This document shows positions 11,701 through 25,100 of a stretch of 64,000 bases of DNA, piece by piece; the stretch's first letter is position 1, and each line of letters begins with the position of its first letter. This stretch comes from Macropodus opercularis (lineage: Eukaryota; Chordata; Actinopteri; Anabantiformes; Osphronemidae), in NCBI GenBank assembly GCA_030770545.1, contig CM061100.1:7323501-7387500 (forward strand), in the 5' to 3' direction. Below the pieces are notes generated by a model that saw only the letters and a program-made list of their open reading frames with translations, was not told the DNA's origin and did not search any database. The translations under genes and the position numbers were made by a program.

Positions 11701-14700
11701 TGGCTGAAGGATTTTTCACCCGCTCATTTTTAATCTTCTCCTCCTGAGACTATGTTGATTCAGTTTGCCCTGATTGTTTTTATTTCTTTCCCCCTCTAAT
11801 AAAGTGTAGTAGACAGTCTCTGTGTTCACGCAGGCGGCGCAGGCACTGGCCTAGATTCAGTCACCGTGCTTCAGATTACACACACAATCTGTTTCTTTTT
11901 GCAGGAAAGAAATGTATTGACCTAGAAAAGTTCCATTACATATTAGTCAAATCGGGATTATTTATGTTGTCTAGAATATCACATATTATCTCCATTTATA
12001 CCAGCGTCAGTAGGTTTTAAGGTGGCTTTGCTGTTCCGTTTTAAATTCATGGCTGTTTTTACTGAGAAGCCTTAATAGAGCACAGTCTCACTGAAAACAG
12101 TGCCAAATCGCTTAAAATCGCCTTTTCTGTGCAATTAAGACCAAAATGCAATTTATGAATGAAAGTACAGCTGGAAGTCAAGTGTCCATCTGTTAAAACT
12201 ATTCTTTAACTTTGATCAAAAATTCTTATCACGGCTTTTAGTTTAATAAATAGATCAAATAAATTCTGAAGCACTGTTATCTAATTTTAAGACAAACTGT
12301 TGCTGACAAATACTTAATACAAATACAGCAAACATTGTTTTTTTTAGTATCGGGCCCATGTGCATGCTCTAAAACGCTTGGTTTATGCCAACAAGGGGTA
12401 GACAGAGGAACAGAGGAGGAAAAGGGTAGTGCGTCATCTTTTTTTCTCCCTTTTCTAAAAATAGCCCTGCCTCCTGATGGCACAGGCCTACGTTTCCAGG
12501 GTAACAGTATTCATTCACAGCTATCCAGTCTTGTAGAGGAAGGGGGTGTGGGAGACCAGGGTGTGAAGTGTTATTATCTTCCTCCATCCGTTCCCCAGTA
12601 ACACTCATCTCAATCCAAATTTAGAGTGTTTAAGATATTCTTCTCAATCGGCTGGATCTGACATTAGCTCATCATATAGTGTTTACTCCAGTGTATCAGT
12701 CTACTGCCATAAACATCAGTTTGTTTGGATGCAATAGCTGCTAACGATCCCCCAGCGTTCTTTATACATCTGTTACATGTACAACAGCTTTTCTTTTTTC
12801 GTCTCTGTCTTAAGATGACTCAGGAGATGAAGGCCCTGTACCTCAGGAGGAACGTGCTCACACCCAAGGGGCACTCAAGACTCTGGCCAGCAAGCTAGAT
12901 GACCTGAGCACCTGTAATGAGCTGATAGGAAAGCACGGCGCCGCCCTTCAGCGCTCCCTCAGCGAACTTGAGGAACTGCGTGCGTCCACCGACAGCACGG
13001 ACAGAGTGAAAGCTGTTAATGAGCGAGCCACTCTTTTCCGCATCACCTCCAATGCTATGATCAATGTGAGTTCACGTTGCATTGATCTTCTGCCGGTGCT
13101 GAAGCAGTGTCGATGTGAAACGGTTCAGTTGCCGGATTAGTTGTCTTCTAATGAGCGAACTGCGTGTTCACACCTCAGGCTTGTCGCGATTTTCTGGACA
13201 CAGCTGAATCTCACAGCCGGAAGTGGCAGAAGACCCTGCAGTATGAGCGAGAACAGCGTCACCATCTGGAGGAGACCATCGAACAGTTAGCCAAACAGCA
13301 CAACAGCTTAGAAAGAGCCTGGAGGGAGAATCCCACCTCATATGCAGGTGAGCCCCATCACACTCTGTCTACTGTCTTCTAGATGGCCTGTTTCTTCAGC
13401 ATCATATGAACAGTGTGGTTGTCAGCCCTCTGCTGTCTACTAGTAGTGATGCAGCTCCACGGTCTACAGAGCGCTGACGTATCCCGTCGTGTGGTTGTTG
13501 ATGTAGGTGTGGAGCGGTCTCAGGAGGGGGATGCAAGTGATGAAAATGATGAGGCCGAGTTTTTTGATGCCATGGAGGAGTCCCCTGCATTCATTACTGT
13601 GACTGCTAGCGGCAACATACATCACAAGTGAGAACTTATGTACACAGAGTAGTCTCAGAGCTGTGTTTTAGGTCAGCACTTCTGCATTTAATCTATGTTC
13701 TCTCTCTCCTCTCTCAGGCGCTCAGGCAGTAATCAGAGTATAATGAGCGGAGGAGTTCCCAATGACTGGACTCACAATGAGAATGTAGGTGCCAACACAT
13801 TCATTTTCTTTATGAATATAACGTCTGTGGTCTATACATCATCACTGCTTGGTGCTCCTCTTCGGTTCAGTTTCTACACAAACTAAAGCCGGGATCCTGT
13901 CTGTTTTTCAGGACACATCAGGCACAAACCACATGCAGCTACAAAGAGCAAGACGCACTCGTATTCCTAACAAACCAAATTACTCTCTCAACCTATGGAG
14001 CATCATGAAGAACTGCATTGGGAAAGACTTGTCCAAGATCCCCATGCCTGTAAATCCAATACATACTAATTATACATACGTTTTAATATACATGTGTACT
14101 TGATGAATGGAATGATGTGCACCACTTAACATACCTGTTTGTGGTTGCAGGTAAACTTCAACGAGCCACTGTCGATGCTGCAGCGTCTGACTGAGGATCT
14201 GGAGTACAGTGAGCTTCTGGACCGGGCAGCTCGCTGTGACTCTTCCCTGGAACAGATGTGCCTGGTGGCTGCCTTCTCTGTCTCCTCCTACTCCACCACG
14301 GTCCATCGTACAGCCAAGCCATTCAACCCTTTGCAGGGGGAGACTTATGAGCTGGACAGACTGGACGAGTATGGTTATCGCTCAATAGCTGAGCAGGTTG
14401 TATTACTGGCTGTGAAAACCAAATAATACATAAGGTACAGTATTCATATTACATGTGCTAACACAAGATGATACCAATCACCCTCAGGTCAGTCACCACC
14501 CTCCAGCGGCTGCCCACCATGTGATGTCACAACGAGGATGGACCCTCTGGCAACATATCACTATAGACAGCAAGTTTCGTGGAAAATATATCTCTGTCAT
14601 GCCTTTAGGTAAGAAACAGGGAGTAAATCGAAAATAGAGCTTGGTTTCATGCAGCCAGCTAAATTCTGTGTGTCCTCTTTCCCGTTACTCCAGGGAACAT

Positions 14701-16249
14701 TCACTTGCAGTTTCACTCAAGTGGAAACCACTATGTGTGGAGCAAAGTGACATCCACAGTGCACAACATTATTGTGGGAAAACTTTGGATTGATCAGGTG
14801 TGGGAGGTGTTTTCAGACAAAATGCTTAATAATGTAAAAAAAAAAGTCAAACTAGAGACCTTCTGAAAACTGTCATTCTTAAGCTTAATGACTTCATGTG
14901 TATGTTTAGTTTCCATGACTGTTTTCCTGCTCGTTGTTCTTGCCAGTCTGGGGACATTGACATTGTAAACAATACTACCAAGGACACCTGCCGTCTCAAA
15001 TTCTCCCCCTACAGCTACTTCTCCAGGGATGTTCCACGTAAAGTAAGTCTGTTGTACTGAACCTTCTCATTGATTGATTGCCTTCATGCCTGTGTTATGA
15101 GTAAATGCCTTTTAGTTTTTCTTATGTTTAACAGTTCTAAATAGTGTAGTCTAACTTCAAAAAGTAGATTTTCTTTATCACAAAGATAGAATTGAAATGA
15201 TGTAGTATTATCCAGCTGTAAATTTGAATTCGCTGTCAGCACCTAGAGGTCAGCAAGCGCCTGTAACTTATATCTTTCCGTGTCTTGTCTTCTCTGGTGT
15301 CTCTAGGTGACAGGAGTGGTGGAGGACAGCGAAGGCACAGCTCATTACATCCTGTCAGGAACCTGGGATGAAAGAATGGAGAGTTCCAAAATAGTGGACA
15401 GTAGCCAAGGATGTGGAGGCTCTGAAGGCAAACAAAAAACAGTTTATCAGACTCTTCAACCCAAATTGTTGTGGAAGAAATACCCTCTGCCGTATGTTTC
15501 TCTTTTAATTAAATGTGGCATAAGATCTGTCCTCTCCTGCCAACCTCAGTGTGGTCTGACCTTTCGTTCTATTCTGGTGTATCCTCTCCCTTCCACACTG
15601 TAGAGATAATGCAGAGAACATGTACTTTTTCTCCTCCCTGGCTCTGACGCTGAATGAGCAAGAAGGCGGTGTTGCACCCACTGACAGTCGTCTGCGGCCA
15701 GACCAGCGGCTAATGGAGGAGGGCCTGTGGGATGAAGCAAACTCCCACAAGCAGCGCCTGGAAGAGCGACAGAGACAAGAGAGGAAAAGAAGGGAGGCAC
15801 AAGCCAATCAGGCCCTGGAGGAAGGTGAGACCAAGGATCAAATCACAAGGAAGAAATGTTTTATTTAATTACTATATATAGATTATATAGATTGTAGTTA
15901 TATGATGGTTGTGCTTGGACAGCACACGTCTTGTATGAGCAGTGAAACACATTTATTGGGTATTTCTATACGGAGCTCTTGTTACGTTCTTCATCAATAA
16001 TGCTGCTTGAACCTGAGGGCGGGACATTGTGATATTTTGGAAAACTGTATGTAATGTATCTTAACAAAGCCGGATTCTGTGTCATCAGGGCAAGACATCG
16101 AGGGTTACCATCCAATCTGGTTTGAGAGAAGAACAGATGATACAACAGGGGAGAGTACCTACATCTACAAGGGCGGCTACTGGGAGGCTAAAGAAAGACA
16201 GGACTGGAGCCAATGTCCCAACATCTTCCAAGGCAAAATGTCCCCTTAA
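8749..16249 (+). CDS. osbp2: Oxysterol-binding protein 2 (OSBP family, PH + FFAT + ORD)
   Basis: Fourteen exons join in phase to 748 codons: 8749-8909, 9570-9775, 12815-13065, 13179-13347, 13507-13627, 13718-13784, 13912-14049, 14151-14396, 14488-14608, 14694-14797, 14947-15042, 15307-15491, 15604-15824, 16089-16249. The PH domain is near residues 20-115 (GWLFKWTNYLKGYQRRWFVL). A coiled coil follows around HHLEETIEQLAKQHNSLERA. The FFAT motif EFFDAMEE (about 280-287) would dock VAP at the ER. The sterol/PI4P transfer domain carries the fingerprint EQVSHHPP at about 452-459. The protein exchanges sterol for PI4P at ER-Golgi contacts. Parts resemble OSBP and parts OSBP2 (AEMAHTCRGT, KQKTVYQTL). 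Linkage to slc35e4, smoothelin and inpp5j, as on human 22q12.2, decides for osbp2. The N-terminus before the PH domain is much shorter than in human. Confidence 0.88.
10191..10320 (+). repeat. (ATATT)26 microsatellite in osbp2 intron 2
   Basis: Twenty-six uninterrupted copies of ATATT (130 bp) without a single substitution. It lies in the 3-kb second intron of osbp2. Perfect purity suggests recent expansion and probable length polymorphism. Confidence 0.97.
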
Positions 16250-18560
16250 ATGATGGCATCAGTCAAACTAAGTTATGGACACTAGTTTGTGTGACTGTGG
16301 ACGTGACAGTAGCCTCCATATCCAGAATTAAAAGCACAAAACGAGATCCTGCTTCCAGTGAATTAATCATCTTTTTTGCTGTACTATAACTTGTGTTGCG
16401 CATGGCTTCAGTTTGTCTGTGCGCTTCATCCGCTTTTGGGAGAACATACGAGCAATGACTGTGTCGTTCTCCCTTAAGCTGGAACGACGTTGTTCACATG
16501 CTCTGACAGAGTTGCCAGGCTTTAAAAGGACTGTAGCAACACAAAACAGGTTTTTCACAGCAGAACTTTATTTATTGATCTACCCTGATGTCTGGATGTT
16601 TACAACTCTATTGCTTACAGTTGCACAAACTACAGTATATCTTGGAGGATTTACAGATATTATCCAAATGACCTCCAGAGCAGCTATTGAAAACCAAAGT
16701 GGACAGTTTTCACTTTGGATGAACTGACTGTTGTACAGGTAACTGCTGTTTCCCACATTATATTCAGATAATGTTTCTGGTTGTGTTGAAGAGGGCATCA
16801 CCAATTAGTTCACAGAGTCTGTTACAAAGAGGGAGTGTGTTTAGGATTAACTAAGGACTCTACTGAACTGCATTATAGGAGAATATGAAATCATACTAGG
16901 TCCTACAAGTTAGAATACTTTTAATGTCCTTTTCAATGATGTCTTCCATGAGTCTCCAAACATCATGGAAGTGTGTTAGTCCATCGAGTTTTAATCTGCT
17001 AAACCTGGGGGGGTTGGGGTTCCTGCAGATAGGTATTATATAAGTGCATGATGATACTTTTAGCCTCATTTATGTAATAAAGTTGTAAATCGCTAACAGC
17101 TAGTCCAGCTCAATGAGATTTAGTAGAGATTGTAGCAGTGTGAACGGCTGTGGGGTCTGACTGTACATGTATACATCAGGGGGAAATTTCCACTGAATGT
17201 TGCCCCAAATTGGTTACCGCAGATAGAACTGACTGACTGACCTCTAGATTTAAAGAAACAGCAATAACACAGATACACAGTCACTTGAGAAAATACTCTT
17301 TGAAATCTGAAACATGTTTTAAACAGCACAAATAGAAAGTTTAAATCATAGTTTTGCATTAGCTGAATGGTGTGTAAAGAAATCTCATTTCATCCAAGGG
17401 TCAGAAAGCGATGGAGGAAGGATTAGCAATACACTTGCTAAGGTGTTTGTGTTCAGGCAAGCAAGCACTCATGTACTGTACATTAGCAGTGAATATACAA
17501 TATTATATAAACAATAGTAACTTGTTTGTTTATAGTTTTCTGCTGATTGTGTATTATAATAGAGCACGGTGCAGATTTACAACTGCCTATTAGAATTTGG
17601 CTTGTATATAGCAAGAAAATATTAGAAATAGAATCACTTTATTGATAATCGCTATGTAGAAAAGATTCTTTAACATTACTTGAATATCTATTCTGGCCAC
17701 AGCTTAAACTCTGTTTGTGTACACATAATCCTAACTGGAGACAAGAATCAAGTTAATGGGATGTTGGATAAAGTCAATAATTAAATTAAAATATAAGATA
17801 CAGTATATAATATTTATGTTGCAAATACGGTGTTGTTCAAGTAAAGCACAACAAAATGTTTACACGCAGGTAACGATAAATGCTACATGAAGAAACGTTT
17901 CCATGGCAACTTACAGCTATGCATGTCTCTGCACTTCTGTAATGAGAAGCCTTGTTACCTAGCTAATTGTTTGTGGACTACTGGTTATTGAAACACAATG
18001 TGTTAGTGAACTCACCTTCTGTGCCCAATGACCTCGAGAATTTGACATTTTTGAGCTCAAATAAAAATATAAACTTGCCACTGTGCTGTTGATTTCTATC
18101 AAACCAATGTGGGAGACAGAAGCAACACCTCTAGGTCTACCCCAGCTGCTCTCGTAAGAATAATATATAAATGAAGTCCCCAGATACTTTAAAGTGATCA
18201 AAACCAAAAAGATGACACACTATTTCAAAAGTGACACATCTATCTAAATATTATAAAGAATGTTAGCTTTTTAATTTTTTCAGATGTGCATTCATTTTAT
18301 TTTATGACTGTGTATTGTATTTGGATACTAGACAAGAACATGATTGTTCAGTATGTGATTGAATGGAAGATGAACCACTAATCCCTGTTTAGTTATAACT
18401 TCACTTTCACCTGAACGCAACTGCCATTCAAGCAAATATATTCACACGTTGTTTACCCAGAAACATCACAGCAAAAAGAAAAAGTCTTGTTACAAAAGGA
18501 GTTGAATATGTGTTTGCAGTAAACCTAGTGTAGAAAAGGGATAAAGACTTGTATTGGATG
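16250..18560. other. osbp2 3'UTR and intergenic region
   Basis: AT-rich sequence with no recognisable exon on either strand. A canonical AATAAA at 17076-17081, about 830 bp after the osbp2 stop, is the likely cleavage signal. Confidence 0.5.
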
Positions 18561-18564
18561 GTGA

Positions 18565-18665
18565 GGTAGTGATGAACAAGTCATTAACTAGTGATAAACT
18601 AGTGGTGACCTGGTGATTAACTAGTCATGGCCTAGTCATGAACTACTGCTAGTGATGACCTAGTG
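18565..18665 (+). repeat. Degenerate CTAGTGATGA-type minisatellite
   Basis: Roughly ten imperfect copies of a 9-14 bp unit built on CTAGT(G/C)ATGA, such as ACTAGTGATAA, ACTAGTCATGG, CCTAGTCATGAA and GCTAGTGATGACC. It ends directly at the GC-rich slc35e4 promoter. Confidence 0.7.
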
Positions 18666-19732
18666 ACGTTCTGCGTTCAGCTCCATCTCCTCACAGCAGT
18701 TCGCAGCGTCGTGGCCCTTTAAACGAACCATTCGCGTTCGCCGCGGCTGAGAGCGGCGGCCAACCGACCGACCGACGGAGACCTGGGGATGCTGCTGTCA
18801 AGGAACTCGTCGAAGAAGAGCGAGGTAAACCAGCGGTGCTCTTATTCAGACAAAACGCAGCGTGCAGTATAGCTGACGCGGCGCATCTAGCTAATGTTCA
18901 ATCAATGCTATCACCCAGGAGTAACGGCTGGTGTCCATCGTTAGCTAGCAAGCTAACGATACCGCCGCACGGTGGTGGACACGGCTGCTAGCTAGCTACG
19001 GTTAGCAGTCGATCAGCTGCCCGGTGTCAAGTGACAGCTCAGTCCGCAGCAGAGGTCAGCTAACCCGCCTTTATGTTTTGTCAGGGCACTGGTGCGCTCC
19101 TGTTACTGAGAGGCGCCGCAGCCGCTGGACGCAAGCTGCTGTTGACAGTATGAATGAACCTGTAGCCGCCGCCTCTAGCTAGTTGTGTTACAGGCAGGTT
19201 GTTGCTCGACTTTGTTGACAGCCCAGTGTGAGTTGTCGCGGTCCCCCCTCGGCTCCGGCGCTGGGGAAAAAATGAAGCACGGGATCTGCTTAGGTAACGC
19301 GGTAAGCTGCTATTTAAAGCCGGCGTGTGGAAAAACCATAACTAGTGCGCTGTGGCAATCATAAGCTTTAGTTACAGGCACATCCAGTACATCGTGTGTC
19401 CACGTTTATTACTCTGCTGACACTCGTGACCTGTGTCATAACAAACGATCCACGCCGTGGAGTAGGTGCGTGGGTTCCCAGCCCCCCCTGGACTCCTCTG
19501 TCTGTCTTCCTGCTCCAGCTTCTGTTATTTTGCTTAGGGCGCGTCTCACACCCAGCCCGTCATGCAAAACAGTTATGGGCGTCGCTGAACTGAAACATGC
19601 GGAATTACTCATCCACTAACACCGACCGGCACCAGCACAACGCGCCACTTTGCGTTATCGGTTTCGTTATGCGTTTCATTTGGAGGCGGACTGAACGTGT
19701 GTTTTCCTTCCAGAGAGGACAATGATACGAAC
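18666..19732 (+). promoter_or_regulatory. GC-rich promoter and spliced 5' leader of slc35e4
   Basis: CpG-rich sequence follows the minisatellite (CGCGTTCGCCGCGG, ACCGACCGACCGACGG). A likely non-coding exon 1 ends at 18824 (GAG before GTAAAC) and splices to an acceptor AG at 19712-19713. An ATG at 18789 in exon 1 opens a 15-codon upstream ORF that would stop at 19723-19725. A second upstream ORF of four codons starts at 19722 and stops at 19734-19736, overlapping the main ATG. The exon pairing is inferred from splice consensus only. Confidence 0.5.
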
Positions 19733-21799
19733 ATGATCAGGGCCGATGGCTTCTCAAAGTGCGAGGCGACTCTGCAGCAGAGAGGCAGGAGGAGGCCACT
19801 GGCAGAGATGCTCCATCTGCTGTCGGCTGTCATCGTTTGGCTGGTGACGGGAACCACCATCTCCAGCCTCAACAAGTGGATATTTGCGGTTTACAACTTC
19901 AGGTACCCGCTGCTGCTGTCAGCACTTCACATGCTGACAGCCATAGTGGTGGACTATGGGCTGATTAAACTCCGAGTGATCCGCCACAGAGGGATTGGAG
20001 AGCAGGACTTGACCACGAGTGCAAAATGTAAGGTGTTCCTGCTGAGCCTGACGTTTTGTGCGAGTATTGCCTTTGGGAACATGGGACTGAACTATGTCCA
20101 ACTGTCCTTTGCACAAATGATCTACACCACTACCCCACTCTTTACTTTGGCCATCTCCACGCTGATTCTGGGCAAACAGCATCACATCCTCAAATACACA
20201 GCCATGATGCCCATCTGCCTGGGAGCCTCCTTCAGCATCATGGGAGAGGTCCAGTATGATCAGACTGGCTGCTTCTTTGTGTTTGCAGCCACCATGTTAA
20301 GGGGCGTGAAGTCCATTCAGCAGAGTGAGTACCACTACTTCTTGATTTGCCACCTCAGACTGTTGCTACACTTCATTTAGTGGTGTTGCGTCTTTTATTG
20401 CAGCTTTACAATGTGATCTCTGTGAGGTTTTTTACTCTAGAACCTTCCTCTCACTCCTGTGCGTTTTGGTGTGTCCGCCCTGACAGCGCAGCAGTCTGCG
20501 GTCCTGGAACTTCTTAGTGATTCGATGCTGTAAACGCACATCATGTTGGAAAGTTTCAGCATAGCTCTGGTTTCCTAGGAAACATAACACAAACATCTGT
20601 CTGTGTGTGTTTGTGTGAGTTCAAATGGGCAAGGCTTAATCATGTTATGGGCACATGCTTTATTCCTAGGATTCCCTGAGTCACTGAGTGGTTTATTCTA
20701 ATTAAGTTAAGTATCTGAAGACATTCAGTAGAAAACCAGTTTCCGATTCGGCTTCACTTAAGGTAAACATCCTGGGAAAGTAACTTTCCATTCTTAATTA
20801 GATGTGATATGGGTTGATCAGTCCACTTAATACATTTATTCACTTTATACATTTATCTAGTGTAGTTGTTTTTTGTTGCAGGGATTGCCCAGTACGTTTA
20901 TTTTTAATCCTTACTTAAACTTGATGTTCCTCCTGATGTGCCAGACTAGCAGTGCAATGATGTCTCAAGTTTCAGCAAGCTATTTATATCCTCTCTCACT
21001 CGTTGGGTGTAACAGTTAGCTTCATGAGTTTATTTTCTTAAGACAAAGCAACTGTAGTGAACATCCTTTTTATACTTCATGTTAGTGAGTGTTTACAGTA
21101 TGTGAGCAGGGAACATCAGGTTTTGTATGTGTCAAACCCTGTTCAGACAACACAACAAGCTTTCATCCCAGGAGTTTTGCATAAGTTCCTGCTATCAGAA
21201 GGATTCAAAGCATGTCATGTGTGAACAGAAAGTCTGTTCTTATTTTAACTAGAGTATGTTTGCTTGCTCTCTCAGGTATCTTACTTCAGGAGGAGAAAAT
21301 CAACTCTGTGTTCCTGCTCTACCTGATGTCCATTCCTAGCTTCTGCATCCTGGCTGTGGCAGCTCTGGCCTTAGAAAACTGGGCGATGCTGGAGTCGCCG
21401 CTGCATTACGACCGGCACCTGTGGGTCTTCATCTTGCTCAGCTGCCTGGGTTCAGTCATGTACAACCTGGCCAGCTGCTGCGTAATCACGCTCACCTCTG
21501 CAGTCACGCTGCATATCCTCGGCAACCTGAGCGTGGTGGGAAACCTGCTTTTGTCTCAGCTGCTTTTTGGCAGCGAACTGTCCACCCTCAGTTGCGCTGG
21601 TGCAGTGCTGACATTGTCTGGCATGCTTATCTATCAGAACTCTGAATTCATCGTCGGCTACTTCGATGCACGCAGGGCTAAAGCTAAAGGTTCGGAACAA
21701 GTGGATTGTCCGGGCGCATGTGGAGAGGACGAGGCCAGTGCATCAGAACCAACATATCAGCAGAGAAGACACGAAAAGCAGGGAGACAAAACAGACTAA
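19733..21799 (+). CDS. slc35e4: Solute carrier family 35 member E4 (nucleotide-sugar/triose-phosphate transporter-like)
   Basis: Two coding exons, 19733-20324 and 21276-21799, join in phase to 371 codons. The hydrophobic protein has about ten membrane segments and belongs to the drug/metabolite transporter superfamily (TPT/EamA fold). Strong anchors to SLC35E4 are SSLNKWIFAVYNFRYPLLLS, LHMLTA, TTTPLFTLAISTLILG, MLRGVKS, LASCCVITLTSAVTLHILGN and GMLIYQNSEF. The substrate of this member is not established. The start at 19733 is the first ATG in the main frame after the acceptor at 19713; upstream in-frame codons in the exon would need a phase-2 exon that I do not see. The C-terminus is a polar, charged tail. 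The gene sits between osbp2 and a smoothelin gene, as in human 22q12.2. Confidence 0.9.
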
Positions 21800-24700
21800 A
21801 CAGGAAGGATGAAAAGAGAATAAAAACATTAAGGGATAAAATGATAAATTGATAGTTCTCTACTCATTGTGTCATTAAGTGGTTGAGTTTGAAGAGAATG
21901 TGACCTTATAAGGCCACATTACAGATTTAGTTATTTTTTAACTCCCTCACTGTGTCAATTTATTTTCCCTTTGGTCACAGAGCCTGAAATCTGCAGAGAG
22001 GAAAAGCTTTGCTGTGACGGTTAAAGTCAATCTGTAAATTACTCATATATAGCCTATAGAGGTTTATGCATGCTTGAGCACACTAAACGGTTCAATACCT
22101 CATGAGGTACTTACACTGTCACTCCTCCACTGTGAAACTTTTCTCATTTGCTGAGGGCTCTAATCAAGGTTTTGAGTGACTGTCGTGGAGGTTTAGAAGG
22201 CTAAGAGCAGATTCCTCCTCCTCTGAAGGGGCATGATTTGTATTAAAAATACATGATAATGATCCTCTTACCTGACATTCACCTGTTCCTGTCTTGATAA
22301 GGGACTGGGTTTTTTGGCAGCTTTTATTGCTAGTATGTAATGTGGACAGCTTGTTGCACTGCAGTTGTTGTGTGGTTAAGCCTCTGTGTAGAAGCAGGGG
22401 GACAAAGCCAACAATTCTGCACAAAGAGATGCCTCTTTTTCTCTACTGAAGCACATTTTTGTTAAGAGGCCTGAGCTCTGTGTTTTGTCCTTCCCAACTA
22501 ACCTCTGAGCGGCTTCCTCTTCAGGCCTAGATTTGTTTTCTCAACTGGTTTTAAAGTTGGTCTCTCTGTAGAATTAGTCCCATTATTTCCATCTGTTACA
22601 ACAGTGCAGTGACTGTAGTATACCTCAGTAATTAGGTTCACAAGCTCTCTAAGGAGTGTCACTCCACTTTAGCTGACTTGTCCCTGTAGAAAAGATAAGG
22701 GAAGGAAAAGAAGATTAAAAGTTACTCTAATGTTCCGTCTTCGTGCGTGGCAGCATGGTGGTGTAGTGGGTAACACTGTCGCCCGGGTTCCAATCCACCA
22801 GTTGGCCAGGTTGTCTTTCTGTGCCAGTCTAGCGCCAGTCTGCACAGACATGCAGTTCGAATAAGTGGTGACTATAAATTGCCTTTAAGTTTAAATGTGA
22901 GTCAAAATCTCTTTGTCTCTGTGCCGGTGTCCAGGGCATAGCCTGCCTCTCGCCCAGTGACAGCTGTGATTGGCTCTATGCCCCTTTAAGAAATAGCAGT
23001 TCGGCTAAAGGGTGGAAGTAAATGACAAAAGAACTTTTTGACACATCATCTGCTGGACAGTGTTATCTTTTCTCTCAGTGTTAGAAAAGCATTTTAATAA
23101 GATTTATTTTGTTATTAAATATTCCCCTTTTAAAATGTATGTCTAAGAAAATGTGTATTTTTGGATGGTCATAGTAATGTCTGGCTTTGTTGCACTGTAC
23201 ATCTTGGCCCTAATGTGTCTTGCACATGTACTAGTTTCTCCTGTCCCTCTCGGAGTGAAGTCAGGTGTACTAGCAGATGACTGCATGCTGCTGAAAGCCT
23301 CCTAAATGGTCTGTGGTATTTGTTAGACTTCTTCCTACATGTCTGGGATGCCAAATGTCTACTGGATCCATTTGTCACTAAACAGTGAAGTTTTACTGGT
23401 TCTGTCAGTGGCCACACATGATTATTGCTCACAAACAGATTGAGCTCTCACACAACAACAAAGCCATACGTGTTTTGTTTTTTTCTACACCCACCAAAAG
23501 CAAACAGGGTTGTGTATTGAAATACTGTACTTGATATATCATGGATTTTTATCACAAGGGTGCCATTTGTAAAGTTACACTATCCTGAGCCTCATGTAAT
23601 AATGAAAAATATGCTTTCCATGAGACCACTGTTTAAAATGATGCAAAAATATATCAAATGTTTGATACAAGGCGTAGGACATTTTCACCGGTTCTGCATT
23701 GTTGAATACCTCAAATGTTAGGATGATGTATGCGCCTGTGTTCATTGAATAATGATACAAATGACATCAAGCAGCGTTTCAACACCTACAGTAAATCTTC
23801 AGCATATAAATTTTAGATTTTATTTGATCAAGATATTTTAAAAGCACATTTTAATTGTTCTTATGTTGAGTTAAGATTAGAACAACCTCAGCCGTTATGT
23901 TTGTTTTGTTTTTTTTTGTTTTATACTATAGAGTGTGGGTCGAAGCAAAAGTTGCACTGACAAGAATCGGAGATGCTGCCTTTAAAGCCTGAGGTTCCTG
24001 TGTACATACTGGTTTGGATTGTTTCAATGCTAGTTATATGTAAGTGGGTATCTTATTATATTTATATATTTTATTGACATATATAGCGGGTTGTGATAAT
24101 GTTGATTTAGGAATGAACCGTTCGCCTCATGCCTTATTTGGACATATTTTAGAAGAGGAGCAACTGGTTTGTCATTTCATTATTTTATTTTATTTTTTTC
24201 ATAAAAATAACTTTTTGAATAGCAACAACACAAAGGTGCTGTTGAGGAGGAAATCTGTGGTGGATTCATACACATGATTTGCAACAGCTTGAATAAAAAT
24301 GAACTGGTAAAGTAACCAGTAGCTACTCTTGACAACATCTCACTTCTTGCTTACATCAAACAATATTATTCCAATGTCACACCTCCTGCATGTGTTAATT
24401 AACATACACACAGACTAAGGTTTCATTTAATACAGATAAAAAACATTTGTATTATATTTTTTACATACACTCATTGGATGGTGTTAATTATATACTCATA
24501 TTCAATGCACACTCAAGTATGCACGGAGCTGTTTTAAATGGGTGAAATATCCCATGTATCCCATGAAAAGGTTGTGCTTAAGTAGAAGTAGTTATTACTG
24601 TTCACCACTTGGTGGCGCTGTTAATCTTGTGTTTGATTTATTAGCGCTGCTCCTTCAAAACTAAATGGTAACTACTGAAACCAAAGGAAGTCATTTTCTT

Positions 24701-25100
24701 CATGGGCTTTGGTTTATATTGTGTGTGTTTGTGTGGTTGTGTGTGTTTGTGTGCACTCTTCATCCTCTTTTTTGAGAATGCTCTACTGTTGTAAACAGAG
24801 AGTTCAGTGGTCAGTCTTTTGCCTGAATAAGGCAGTGCTCCTCACTTTTTGCGCTTGTTAACTCTTTCACCCCCCAGCAGATTGTTTGCTTGCAGCCTCC
24901 TTCACATAACCATGAACCATGTGGAATTAGCAGTTTAGAGGCCAGCGTCGCTGTGCTGCATAAAGTTGCACACATATGATCCAGGATGTTGAGACAAGAG
25001 CAGGACATAAAGACCAGAGGACGGGGACCTAATGAGTGTCCCTCCTCCTCTTTCTGCCCATCCTGGGTGGTTCGCATAAGCAACCTCGACGCTCTTCAAA
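21800..25100. other. Intergenic region between slc35e4 and the smoothelin-like gene
   Basis: No exon is recognisable on either strand. It contains one degraded interspersed repeat (22745-22990), a short TG-rich stretch near 24722-24755 and a CTCF-like motif at 24605-24620. Confidence 0.5.
22745..22990 (+). mobile_element. Degraded teleost interspersed repeat with tRNA-like head
   Basis: The left end, GGTGGTGTAGTGGGTAACA then CTGTCGCC and GGGTTCCAATCC, resembles A-box and B-box of a tRNA-derived head. Further on come TTTCTGTGC, GACATGCAGTT, GGTGACTATAAATTGCC, GTCCAGGG and GCCTCTCGCCCAGTGACAGC. This order of blocks matches a very common fish repeat whose intact copies end in GGATGGATGG. Here the tail is missing and internal blocks are deleted, so the copy is old and inactive. 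Confidence 0.7.
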
